Assembly (NCBI RefSeq): GCF_001939115.1
Contig: NZ_MQTZ01000019.1
Location: 124,001 to 188,000, forward strand
Source of the DNA: Leptolyngbya sp. 'hensonii'
GTDB lineage: Bacteria; Cyanobacteriota; Cyanobacteriia; GCF-001939115
Reading direction: 5' to 3'
Length of the DNA stretch: 64,000 nt
In this document: piece after piece, positions 17,753-25,941 of the stretch
Layout of the letters: every line of letters begins with the position of its first letter
Position numbering within the stretch: the first letter of the stretch is position 1
The notes under the pieces: model-generated
The model's database searches: none
Told to the model about the DNA's origin: nothing
What the model saw: only the letters and a program-made list of their open reading frames with translations
Program-made: the position numbers and the translations under genes

Positions 17753-18706
17753 ATGCGTTCCCTGGTTGTTTCGGCATTGTTGAGTGTAACTGGTGCATTC
17801 TACCTACTGTCAAATGGCGTTCAGTCTGCCAGTGCCGGTACTCTCTACAACGGTTGGAATTACAGCATTGATGCCTTCGGAGATGGCTCCCCAGATTCTG
17901 CTCTGAGCTCTATCTACGATATCAAAGGGATTGCGATTAAAAAAGATGGCGGTAAGGTGTATGTTGCAATTAGTGGCAACACGTTGCTGGGAGGGATGGA
18001 AAAGGACAAGGCCGGTGGCACGATCGGTTGGGGCGATCTGTTCTTCAACTTTACGGGTAAGAGCTTTGCTGATGCAAATAAGAACGGTCAGCTTTTCGGT
18101 GTTCACTTTGCCGATGCAAATGACTCTGGTGTGGACGCACTTGGCCTCTATAGCGGCGTCAAGGCTCTTGATAAAGTCACCTATAAGGATGCAAACGGTA
18201 AAAACCAAACTACGACGGTGACCGCCTTAAACAACGGCTATGCTAACCTGAACAGCTACTACAACAATAGCGGTGGCAAGTGGTATAAGGAGGGCACTCA
18301 GGGAGATCTGCAAGATAAAGCGGATACTGATGCCTACTACGGCAATGGTAATCAGATTCTGCCGGTCATCGGCACCGGGACAAAAATTGGGGATATCAAC
18401 CTCCTTAGTGCCACAGAGCTGACAGCTCAGGGAATTAATTTTGGCCATTTCAATGCCAATCCGGTGCAGAAAACCCAGACAAAGCAGAAGGTGACAACAA
18501 TTCTGAATAATCCGCAGATCTTCGGGTTTATGTTCGATGAATCCCTCCTGCCGTCCAGTAACTATATTGCCAACATCTTCCTGGAGTGTGGCAATGATGG
18601 GGTAGCCATCAAGGTCCCTGAACCCTCCGCCATGGCGGGTCTGGCTGTTTTGGGTCTGAGCGCAGGGCTGGGCCTGCGGAAGCGCCGCCGTGGGGTTGTT
18701 GCGTAG
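17753..18706 (+). CDS. PEP-CTERM surface protein, XDD3-like
   Basis: An exported protein of about 317 residues. It has an N-terminal signal (LVVSALLSVTGAFYLLS, cleavage near SASA) and a C-terminal PEP-CTERM sorting tail: VPEPSAM, a hydrophobic stretch, then an RKRRRG basic end. An exosortase would cleave such a tail. The body (YNGWNYSIDAFGDGSPDS, then GWGDLFFNF, then an FGVHFADANDSGV block) resembles the cyanobacterial XDD3-type exosortase-dependent family. It is Asn/Gly/Tyr-rich, as expected of an extracellular protein. ATG 17753 has GGAG ten bases upstream, and a TTG nine bases earlier is rejected. No exosortase gene is in the window. Confidence 0.82.
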   Translation: MRSLVVSALLSVTGAFYLLSNGVQSASAGTLYNGWNYSIDAFGDGSPDSALSSIYDIKGIAIKKDGGKVYVAISGNTLLGGMEKDKAGGTIGWGDLFFNFTGKSFADANKNGQLFGVHFADANDSGVDALGLYSGVKALDKVTYKDANGKNQTTTVTALNNGYANLNSYYNNSGGKWYKEGTQGDLQDKADTDAYYGNGNQILPVIGTGTKIGDINLLSATELTAQGINFGHFNANPVQKTQTKQKVTTILNNPQIFGFMFDESLLPSSNYIANIFLECGNDGVAIKVPEPSAMAGLAVLGLSAGLGLRKRRRGVVA

Positions 18707-18785
18707 AACCTTGACCGTGACAACCCAGGGATGCTGGGGAGTCATGGTGTTGATCGTGGGTTGAGGAAGGTTCAATCTCTGATGC

Positions 18786-18816
18786 AGGGGCGAGGATATC
18801 TCGCTCCTGATTTTTT
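18786..18816 (+). terminator. Rho-independent terminator of the PEP-CTERM gene
   Basis: Bases 18786-18794 pair with 18800-18808 (nine pairs, including one G-T wobble, GATAT loop). Two bases later comes a run of six Ts (18811-18816). It sits between the convergent PEP-CTERM and FecR genes. Confidence 0.75.
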
Positions 18817-18829
18817 GGGGCCAATGTCT

Positions 18830-19978
18830 TTAAAGGGGAGAGAGTCCTGACTGGAAATTCAACTCAAAGCGATGGTTGATAAACAGGGAAGAGCCGGGCA
18901 GGCAACTGGGTAATGGACGGAGTTGCCCCTCTAATGCGAACACCCGTTGAATGGCGGACTGATCGAGGGCAGGGTAGCCGCTAGACTTGACAACAGCCAT
19001 ATTGCTAATTTTCAAATCTCTGGAAATCCGATATTCCAGCAAGGTAATCCACCGTCCAGAGCTAGGCGGCTGAGGGGGCTTCCACCCTTCTTTGACCGCA
19101 AGCTGCAGATTGGTTTTGTAGAGGGATAGCAATTGCTGACAATAGCGCTGGACGATCGGAACCTTAACAGGGCCTAAGGCCTGCTGGTTTTCAGGGCTGA
19201 GCGTCATACCAGGAAAGAGTCTTTGAATGGCGTCATAGAGGTTTTGTCGGGTAGGGAGCGGTTCTGTGTAACCCTTAAGGAAAGGCCCTTCCAGCAACTC
19301 TTCTTGATACTCTTTGCTCCAGCTCATGTTCTGTTGCGTGACCTTGCCCTGGGACAGGTCAATGATGGCCTCCTCCCCCTCATTTAAGGTGAAGGCTGCC
19401 ACCTGCTTGGGAGCAGATGGGTTTTGGGCCATGAGGGGTTGAGATCGGAGCAAAAAGTTGGTGCTACGGAACAACGCCTTGCGATCATCCGTGGCGGCTG
19501 GCAAAGGAGAAACCATCACCTTGCCCTCATAGACCTTAATCACCGTGATTTGCTTCTGATCATCAGCCTCGATCGTATAAGTGGTACCTCGGACACCCGT
19601 GACGATCGTTTGTGTACAGACATTTACCGCTCCACTCACTAGAATAATGCCTTGGCGGAGCTGGGCACATTGGGTATTAACTGTCAGGGAAGAATTTGCC
19701 GTCAGACGAGCGATGGCTCCCGTATTGAAAGTCAACTGGGCTCGGGCCTGTGCTGTGCGGACTCGTTCCCCTGACCGGGCAATATCCTTGAGTTTGGCCG
19801 GATGTTCCTGAATGTAAACCTGAGGACTATCTAAGATTTTGGTGATTTCTGCCCGCGTCACTTCGGCGGCCTGTCCTGGGGCAACCCCGATCGCCCCACC
19901 CATCAAGCAGAGCGCTATCAAATAGGCAAAACCCCTGCCGTGCTGGCCGAAAAACGCTGGACTGGGTTGAGTCACCAT
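18830..19978 (-). CDS. FecR-domain protein with TonB-like C-terminal domain
   Basis: An exported protein of 382 residues with a signal segment (GFAYLIALCLMGGAIGVAPGQAA). The FecR-type sheet domain follows: GERVRTAQARAQLTFNTGAI, then GAVNVCTQTIVTGVRGTTYT, then VKVYEGKVMV. The last ~90 residues look like a TonB C-terminal domain (LLEYRISRDLKISNMAVVKS, followed by YPALDQSAIQRVF). FecR domains are common in cyanobacterial surface proteins. The TonB-type end usually contacts outer-membrane receptors, and the combination is uncommon. The start ATG 19978 is eight bases past the GT2 stop, so GT2-FecR is a likely operon. Confidence 0.8.
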   Translation of the reverse strand: MVTQPSPAFFGQHGRGFAYLIALCLMGGAIGVAPGQAAEVTRAEITKILDSPQVYIQEHPAKLKDIARSGERVRTAQARAQLTFNTGAIARLTANSSLTVNTQCAQLRQGIILVSGAVNVCTQTIVTGVRGTTYTIEADDQKQITVIKVYEGKVMVSPLPAATDDRKALFRSTNFLLRSQPLMAQNPSAPKQVAAFTLNEGEEAIIDLSQGKVTQQNMSWSKEYQEELLEGPFLKGYTEPLPTRQNLYDAIQRLFPGMTLSPENQQALGPVKVPIVQRYCQQLLSLYKTNLQLAVKEGWKPPQPPSSGRWITLLEYRISRDLKISNMAVVKSSGYPALDQSAIQRVFALEGQLRPLPSCLPGSSLFINHRFELNFQSGLSPL

Positions 19979-19986
19979 GGGACCTC

Positions 19987-20934
19987 CTAGGAAACCGAGC
20001 TGACGGGAGGCGGTGGATTGGAGGTCGGTTCGGAAGCCTCAGGTTCTGGGATTTGGGGTGTGGGCATGTGCTTCAATTCCCAGACTTTGAGTAGGATGAG
20101 ATATTCGTAGAAAGTTTGCAAGGTACACCAGGCAAAACCCGGCCCCCCATCCAGGATGCCACCCAATACAAAATACATGTATAAGAAGCGCACAACCGGT
20201 CTCAAGGGTAAACGCAGAGATAAATCTTTAAGTGCCCTGCGTCGATCCACTTCGGTCTTTCCCAGAAAGAGATCCTGCCAGTTGATCTGACCATGTTCTA
20301 ATTGGCGAACGGTTTCTACCGCTTCATCGCTGGAGTAGCGGTTATGCTTGTCAATCCAGCGGCTCAGTCCCTTACTGCAGGTGTAGTGGGGGTAGGTTTC
20401 TTTCAGAAAAGAGGTGGGGCCGTCGCAGACTTCCCGCTCTGTGTGGCCATAGTCAGAGAACCAGACCTTACCATGGCGGAACAGACGCATCTGATAGCGG
20501 GGATATTGAGTACTGTAGCGAATCCAGTGCCCCATGAACATCACCCGTTCCGCTACATAATACCCCACATACTCGCTGCTCTGGATGGCTTGCAGCCCTT
20601 CTTGAAAGAGTTCAGGGGTGATCCGTTCATCCGCTTCCAGGATATACACCCACTCATGTTTGGGGGGAACTTCCTGCAGCATCCAAGTCCGTTGCCGACC
20701 ATGGCTTTCGAAGGCGTGTTGCACCACGCGAATCGGATAGCGTTTAGCAATTTCGACGGTGCGATCGCTGCTGAGAGAGTCAATCACGATGACATCATCT
20801 GACAGCATGGCCGATTCGATACAGGCAGCGATATCGATTTCTTCGTTGTAGGTCAGGATATAAATTGAGAACATACCGGCACTGCTTGAAAGAACTGGAG
20901 GAGATTGCAGGAGTGAGCTTTTTTGAGGATCCAT
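19987..20934 (-). CDS. Family 2 glycosyltransferase, WaaE/KdtX-like
   Basis: A cytosolic GT-A glycosyltransferase using a nucleotide sugar. Diagnostic pieces are IYILTYNEEIDIAACIESAM, then DDVIVIDSLSSDRTVEIAKR (nucleotide-binding), and VYILEADERITPEL with the DxD-like metal site. The loop SHGRQRTWMLQEVPP resembles lipopolysaccharide core glucosyltransferases of the WaaE group. The C-terminus carries one or two hydrophobic stretches for membrane association. The start is uncertain: MFSIYIL at 20874 would be the usual N-terminus. It lies just upstream of the FecR gene and downstream of the HpsJ-like gene on the same strand, which suggests a surface-polysaccharide role. Confidence 0.85.
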   Translation of the reverse strand: MDPQKSSLLQSPPVLSSSAGMFSIYILTYNEEIDIAACIESAMLSDDVIVIDSLSSDRTVEIAKRYPIRVVQHAFESHGRQRTWMLQEVPPKHEWVYILEADERITPELFQEGLQAIQSSEYVGYYVAERVMFMGHWIRYSTQYPRYQMRLFRHGKVWFSDYGHTEREVCDGPTSFLKETYPHYTCSKGLSRWIDKHNRYSSDEAVETVRQLEHGQINWQDLFLGKTEVDRRRALKDLSLRLPLRPVVRFLYMYFVLGGILDGGPGFAWCTLQTFYEYLILLKVWELKHMPTPQIPEPEASEPTSNPPPPVSSVS

Positions 20935-21034
20935 TCCTTAGGTCTGAAAAACCAGAACTCCTGAAAAACCAAATCCTAAAAGAACAGGAGACAGGGCCAT
21001 CCTAAACTTCCCCATCTCCTGCATTGCTCATCGT

Positions 21035-21847
21035 CTAACGAGCCTGTTTGCCTCCGCCAGTATCCATCCCTTTGAGTCCGATCCATCCAGTTGCGATATA
21101 TCCAATGGCCAGTAAGAGACTATTGATCCCGGTCCGGAGGCTGGATTTTAATGTGGCTGTCTGAGCTTGCTTCTCCAACTGGAGTTTACGCTCACGAACT
21201 TTGGTTAAGCCTCGATCCTTGGCTTGTTTCGCCTGTTTCTCCAATGTGGTCGGATCTTGCTTATAACGCAGCAATTCTTCCTGCTGTTTCTGAAGCTGGG
21301 TCAGTTGGTCAGGGGTGAGTTGTCTTCCCTGAGCCTGACCACTTTTAATGACTTTATCCAGTTCTGCAAGACGCTGAGTATCATTCAGCAAGCTAGAAAT
21401 TTGGAGCTGCTGTTGCTGAACCGTAACATCTACCTGGTTCTCAGCGGCTGAAGCTTCCTGGTTAATCCGTTTGACCGTATCATCCCGCTCAATCATGGCA
21501 TTGTTAATGTGGAAGGGAATGATCAACAGGAAAACCAGGCCCATCAAGCTGGCAAACAGAAAGGCAGCCAGACCAACGAGTTTGCCGGGGCCAGGTCTGG
21601 AAGACATACTTCCTGTGGCCCCATCGATCCAAATAGCAACTAATAGAAAAGACAAACCTACCAGCGGTACCACGCCCCGATCGACGAGTTGAGAAACAAA
21701 TCCCAACTGCCATTGACGTTCGAGTACGCTCGAAGGCGTAACCAGAGTCAGAACATCTACGATAAAAGAGAGAATCATAATGCTGCAGATGAGCTTCAGC
21801 AGCAGAGAAATGAGAGGCGCAAATTGGCGGATATCTGTTGCTTTCAT
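21035..21847 (-). CDS. HpsJ-like membrane protein
   Basis: A 270-residue membrane protein. Three N-terminal hydrophobic segments (~15-37, ~58-72, ~88-112) come first. A long Gln/Leu/Lys-rich coiled coil follows (~130-230), then a C-terminal TM (GINSLLLAIGYIATGWIGL). This architecture matches proteins annotated as HpsJ-like, from hormogonium polysaccharide secretion loci and cyanoexosortase-linked genes. That the PEP-CTERM protein and GT2 lie nearby supports a surface export role. The family call is from memory of the layout. Alternatively it is simply a coiled-coil membrane scaffold. Confidence 0.6.
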   Translation of the reverse strand: MKATDIRQFAPLISLLLKLICSIMILSFIVDVLTLVTPSSVLERQWQLGFVSQLVDRGVVPLVGLSFLLVAIWIDGATGSMSSRPGPGKLVGLAAFLFASLMGLVFLLIIPFHINNAMIERDDTVKRINQEASAAENQVDVTVQQQQLQISSLLNDTQRLAELDKVIKSGQAQGRQLTPDQLTQLQKQQEELLRYKQDPTTLEKQAKQAKDRGLTKVRERKLQLEKQAQTATLKSSLRTGINSLLLAIGYIATGWIGLKGMDTGGGKQAR

Positions 21848-22424
21848 GGATCGAAAGTAGGGTTACTAGGGTGTCTTGCCAACAATATTTTCAGGGATTG
21901 TTCCGTAGCTCAGGATACTACTAAACGCCATCCCATATGCGGTTACCGATTTCGCTCTAGCCTAGCTCTTCGGCAGAATAGCGTTGCGCTTAGCCAAACA
22001 CTTGAAGTGCTTGCTGTTAGTAAAGGGAGAACTCGTCATAAACTTGGCGGAACCGCAGTAAATATACCTAAATACACTCAGGTATAAACTGTTATAACTA
22101 AATGGGCAAACAGAAACGGGCGAATAGGTTTGAGCGACGATCTGATTGTTCGATCTTAATTCTGGAAGGCATCAATTGCCTTAATTCTCTCACGACCGTT
22201 ATACCTGAAATCGTCATCCCCTATCGATATCAATCAGTTAATTTAAGAAGCTGGGCTGCTGCAGGAGTTCTGGCTGCTTGATTGGGTTGAGACCCCACTT
22301 TTTGACAGGACTTTTTGACAGGGCTTTCTAGCACGGTGCTTCTGGGGCAGGGGGCTAGCCAAACATCCAAGTTTTAATGAACGGTATTGTTGGTATTGTG
22401 GTTTTTCAGGATATCCCTACCGAG
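21848..22424. other. 577-base intergenic region
   Basis: It separates the HpsJ-like gene from pgl. I see no RNA gene or credible small gene. A 132-codon frame at 21689-22087 is mostly antisense to the HpsJ-like gene and has a random composition. The only structured element is a 13-base tandem duplication (22297-22322) upstream of pgl. Confidence 0.4.
22297..22322. repeat. Exact tandem duplication of ACTTTTTGACAGG
   Basis: Two perfect abutting 13-base copies (22297-22309 and 22310-22322) lie about 100 bases upstream of pgl. TTGACA occurs in each copy and could supply duplicated -35 hexamers, which is inference. Confidence 0.8.
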
Positions 22425-23153
22425 ATGGAAAGAACGATAGAGGTCCTAAGCAATCAGACTGACTTGATTCAGAGAGCCTTCTCTCTGGCTCTGGCTAAAA
22501 TAGAAACGGCAATTGAGGAGAGGGGGCTCTGCACGATCGCACTGGCTGGTGGGAGTACGCCTAAACCGCTCTATGAGGCAATGGCTGAGCAGATCCTACC
22601 CTGGGATAAAATCCACGTCTTTTGGGGGGATGAACGCTATGTTCCCCCCAATCACCCGGACAGTAATCAGGCGATGGCTCGACGGACTTGGTTGGATCGA
22701 GTTCCAATCCCGGCTACCAATATCCACCCCATACCGACTGATGAGGCAGACCCCGCGATCGCAGCAATGAAACATGAAGCTGAGCTGCGGCTGTTCTTTG
22801 GTGATGATAAAAATATTCCCACCATAGATCTGATCCTGTTAGGGATGGGAGATGATGGTCATACAGCTTCATTATTTCCCCATACTGAAGCTCTGCAGGT
22901 TCAGGAGCGTTTGGTTACAGTGGGTAACAAGGATGGGCAACCCCGAATTACCTTTACAGTACCATTGATTAACCAGGCCCGCTGCGTTATGTTCATCGTG
23001 GCTGGGGCTGGTAAACAAGCTGCTTTAGCACAGATTTTTTCTCCTGTGGCCGATCCGATGGCTTACCCTGCGCGGTTAATTCAACCCCAGAGAGAGCTCT
23101 GGTGGTTACTTGATGAAGCTGCTGGACAACAGTTCAAAGCAGCTTCGTCCTGA
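22425..23153 (+). CDS. pgl: 6-phosphogluconolactonase
   Basis: It hydrolyses 6-phosphogluconolactone to 6-phosphogluconate in the oxidative pentose phosphate pathway, the main NADPH route of cyanobacteria in the dark. The DevB-type signature is complete: ALAGGSTPKPLYEAMAEQ, then HVFWGDERYVPPNHPDSN, then LLGMGDDGHTASLFPHT. I prefer ATG 22425 (MERTIEVL), which yields 242 residues, the usual length. An in-frame ATG at 22377 would add 16 atypical residues. It is monocistronic as far as visible; zwf and opcA are not in the window. Confidence 0.93.
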   Translation: MERTIEVLSNQTDLIQRAFSLALAKIETAIEERGLCTIALAGGSTPKPLYEAMAEQILPWDKIHVFWGDERYVPPNHPDSNQAMARRTWLDRVPIPATNIHPIPTDEADPAIAAMKHEAELRLFFGDDKNIPTIDLILLGMGDDGHTASLFPHTEALQVQERLVTVGNKDGQPRITFTVPLINQARCVMFIVAGAGKQAALAQIFSPVADPMAYPARLIQPQRELWWLLDEAAGQQFKAASS

Positions 23154-23238
23154 TTGAGACCTTGCTCAAGATGTCCTGAGGTTGAGGCTTGATCTGGCTC
23201 CCGCCCTTATGATGATTCCGATTGAAGGAAAAATCTCC

Positions 23239-24045
23239 ATGATTGTCTGCCCTAATTGCAACCACCAAAATCCTGATGGCGCAACCCATTGTGAGGCCTG
23301 CTATACACCTCTACCCGCCACAGCCAACTGCCCGAATTGCGGTGCAACCATCCAGACAGATGCTCATTTCTGTGGTCAGTGTGGATTCAATTTGAAAGCA
23401 GTTAGAGGGGATGGAGAAATTACAATCGGCTCATCATCGGTGGGTGGGGCTCAGCCTGCTTCCTTAGGGGTTGTTTCTGGAGAGGCTGAGATCCCTGACT
23501 TGGTTGCCCCTGAACCGCTGGTTGCGCCTGAACCCCTACCTTTGCCCGAACTGACGCCTGTGAACTCAGATTCAGGATCTCATAATGTACCTCAGCCCGT
23601 TTCTTCTTTCTCAACGGGTTCCCTCGCCGGAGGGAATGCTCCTGAGGGGCAGGGTTCTGTCGGAACCCCTGCTTCCGTGGTCTCTCCAGGGAAGGGGTCT
23701 AAGACCCAATTGCAGCAGCAAGTAGCTCGTCTTCTGCATCTTCGAACGGAAACCCTGATAGAATTACCGCCTGGCCTTACGGTGATTCATATTGGTAAGC
23801 CGAACGATCGCATCCCTCCTGATCTGGATGTTTCTGGTTTTCCGGATTCTGACATCGTCTCCCGAATTCATGCTGATATTCGGGTGGAGGGGGACGCTTA
23901 TTATATCGAAGATACGGGCAGCTCTAATGGCACTTATATTAATAACATCCCTCTTCCATCTGGGAACCGTCATCGTTTGAGAGCGGGAGATCGGATTTCC
24001 CTGGGTAAAGGTGACCGGGTTTCTTTCTTGTTCCAAATTTCCTGA
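23239..24045 (+). CDS. Double zinc-ribbon protein with C-terminal FHA domain
   Basis: A signalling adaptor of about 268 residues. Two zinc ribbons occupy the N-terminus (CPNCNHQNPDGATHCEAC at ~4-21, CPNCGATIQTDAHFCGQC at ~31-48). A Pro/Glu/Ser-rich linker runs to ~165, then an FHA domain with the phosphothreonine-binding signature SRIHADIRVEG and GSSNGTYINNIPL. FHA domains bind phosphothreonine made by Hanks-type kinases. The start is ATG 23239 with AAGGA upstream. An FHA-containing kinase starts two bases after its stop, so the two are co-transcribed and the kinase is an obvious partner. Confidence 0.88.
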   Translation: MIVCPNCNHQNPDGATHCEACYTPLPATANCPNCGATIQTDAHFCGQCGFNLKAVRGDGEITIGSSSVGGAQPASLGVVSGEAEIPDLVAPEPLVAPEPLPLPELTPVNSDSGSHNVPQPVSSFSTGSLAGGNAPEGQGSVGTPASVVSPGKGSKTQLQQQVARLLHLRTETLIELPPGLTVIHIGKPNDRIPPDLDVSGFPDSDIVSRIHADIRVEGDAYYIEDTGSSNGTYINNIPLPSGNRHRLRAGDRISLGKGDRVSFLFQIS

Positions 24046-24047
24046 AT

Positions 24048-25493
24048 GTGATTACGCTGACTCTACTACATGCTAATCATCATGATGTCCCGGTTCAAAG
24101 TTGGACCTTTGAGCGGGAGTCAGTCATTCGTATTGGGCGAGCGACAGACAATCATGTGGTGCTCTACAGCGCAGTAGTTTCCCGCCATCATGTAGAACTT
24201 CGGCTCAGCGGAACTTCTACCTGGGAGGTTGTCAGCCTGGGAACCAATGGAACCTATCTGGATGGTAAGCGAATTACCCAGGCTCCAATTTCCGACGGCA
24301 TGATTATTCGATTAGCCCGCTCTGGTCCTAATATTCAGATTAATTTGGGTCAAAATCTGTTGCAACCTCCTGTTTCTCTGGTAGGGGAGGTGACGCTAGG
24401 GCAGCAGCGGGGTAAGAAGTTACCAGAAAATATGGCGACAAGCGACAATCTTTCTACGCCCAGAGAAGATCGGTCGTCCCTGCCCATGGAAGTGTTACAG
24501 GTTGATCCCCATTTGCCAGCTAAGGATACCCATACCGGAGAGCGGCAAAGTGAGGAGCCAGCCAATGACAGCTCTTTAACGGTTCAGGCTGAGGAAAAGG
24601 AGTCGGCTGTGCCGTTGCCAGTGATCCCTGCTCCTGCTTCTGTTGTGGTAGGGCAACGGTTGAGTCCAGGGCAACGGTTTAGCATTGAAACGGGTGAGCC
24701 CCTGCAAGTGAAGCAGGTGATTGGTCCCTATCAGGTGCTGGAAATTCTGGGTCAGGGCGGTATGGGGATTACCTATCTGGCTTGGCGAGATGGCCAGAGT
24801 GTGGTTCTGAAAACCTTGAATCCAGAATGGATTAACCATCCTAAAGCGCTGGAACTCTTCGATCGGGAGATCAAAGTCTTACAGCAACTGACCCATCCTG
24901 GCATTCCGCGACTGCTAGATTCTTTCTCAATTAGCAAGCAACCTTATCTGGTTATGGAAATGATCCATGGTCAGAATTTGTGTCAGTACATAGAAACCCA
25001 AGGGGCGGTTTCTCAGAAGCAGGCGATCGTCTGGATCTTGGAGGTCTGCGACATCCTGGTTTATCTACATAATCAGGTACCACCGATTCTGCATCGGGAT
25101 ATTAAACCTGAGAACTTGATTCGGCGAGCAGTTCCCAGAGGCGATCGAGAAATTGCCGTGGTGGACTTTGGTGCGGTTAAATTTCTGGCCCTGGAGGCCG
25201 GAACCCACATTGGCTCAGCGGGCTATACGGCACCGGAACAACAGGGAGGACATGCCACCTCTGCGTCTGATTTGTATGCCCTAGGGCCGACATTGGTGTT
25301 TCTGCTGACTGGTCAGGATCCCAGCCTCTTTTACAAGTATTCAGGTCAGGAGTTTCGGCTCCAGGTGCAAGAGATTCCGAATTTGACCCCGGAAATGCGG
25401 ATGATTGTTGAAACCCTGACAGAGCCGGATCCGGAGCAACGGTATTATTCGGCAACCGAGGTCGCTGAGGCTTTACGGCGGATCCAGGCTTAG
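24048..25493 (+). CDS. FHA-domain serine/threonine protein kinase
   Basis: A 481-residue Hanks-type kinase with an N-terminal FHA domain (~20-75: IRIGRATDNHVVLYSAVVSR, then GTNGTYLDGKRI). A ~120-residue low-complexity linker leads to the catalytic domain from ~224. It shows the Gly loop GQGGMGITYLA, VVLKTL (ATP Lys), the HRDIKPENLI catalytic loop, DFGAVK and APEQQG. All key residues are present, so it should be active. No TM segment is visible, so it is cytosolic. The GTG start at 24048 sits two bases after the zinc-ribbon/FHA stop, indicating translational coupling. FHA at the kinase's own N-terminus suggests autophosphorylation-dependent recruitment. Confidence 0.93.
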   Translation: MITLTLLHANHHDVPVQSWTFERESVIRIGRATDNHVVLYSAVVSRHHVELRLSGTSTWEVVSLGTNGTYLDGKRITQAPISDGMIIRLARSGPNIQINLGQNLLQPPVSLVGEVTLGQQRGKKLPENMATSDNLSTPREDRSSLPMEVLQVDPHLPAKDTHTGERQSEEPANDSSLTVQAEEKESAVPLPVIPAPASVVVGQRLSPGQRFSIETGEPLQVKQVIGPYQVLEILGQGGMGITYLAWRDGQSVVLKTLNPEWINHPKALELFDREIKVLQQLTHPGIPRLLDSFSISKQPYLVMEMIHGQNLCQYIETQGAVSQKQAIVWILEVCDILVYLHNQVPPILHRDIKPENLIRRAVPRGDREIAVVDFGAVKFLALEAGTHIGSAGYTAPEQQGGHATSASDLYALGPTLVFLLTGQDPSLFYKYSGQEFRLQVQEIPNLTPEMRMIVETLTEPDPEQRYYSATEVAEALRRIQA

Positions 25494-25502
25494 CTATAAG
25501 GT

Positions 25503-25835
25503 TTAGGATTCGATCCGGGGTAAGCCCATGCTGTAATTGAGCACTCGGCTGTCCAGGTTGTAGCTGATGTCGCCCTTCTGGAGGAGCGATCGGACAAAAT
25601 GTTCCAGATCGGAACCAATGCGGCGGAGGTTGTACTCGGTCAGATCCGCCCCAGCATAGTCAGTAATGAGTTCGTCAAACTTACGATAAACCTGTTGCAG
25701 AGCAGTATCATTCCAAACCAGCTCGTTATCTGGATCGACATCCAGGGTGAGCACATCATCCTTCTCCACCAAACTATCCTCTTCAATCTGAGCCGTAAAG
25801 ATATGAATATGGCGGGTTGTGGATTTCAGCATCAT
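25503..25835 (-). CDS. ndhM: NAD(P)H-quinone oxidoreductase subunit M (NdhM)
   Basis: A small cyanobacterial/chloroplast-specific subunit of the NDH-1 complex, on the cytosolic side of the thylakoid membrane. The complex drives respiration and cyclic electron flow from ferredoxin to plastoquinone. The 110-residue protein matches the family closely: KSTTRHIHIFTA, then DNELVWNDTALQQVYRKFDE, then TEYNLRRIGSDLEHFVRSLL, and the end SRVLNYSMGLP. Two adjacent Met codons make the exact start ambiguous by one residue. It converges on the FHA-kinase gene nine bases away and diverges from the phosphatase gene. Confidence 0.95.
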   Translation of the reverse strand: MMLKSTTRHIHIFTAQIEEDSLVEKDDVLTLDVDPDNELVWNDTALQQVYRKFDELITDYAGADLTEYNLRRIGSDLEHFVRSLLQKGDISYNLDSRVLNYSMGLPRIES

Positions 25836-25941
25836 AAGACTTTGCCTGTTTACTTCCTGGAATTTATTGTAAACGCTTGGCGGAATTCCAATAGAGAGAC
25901 TAGAGTTTGGAATGCATCATAGTCTCCCATAAAAATCCTCT

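Noticed and set aside
21689-22087. 132-codon plus-strand frame across the HpsJ gene end and the gap
   Set aside because: The first half is antisense to the HpsJ-like gene and the rest has random composition and no ribosome binding site.
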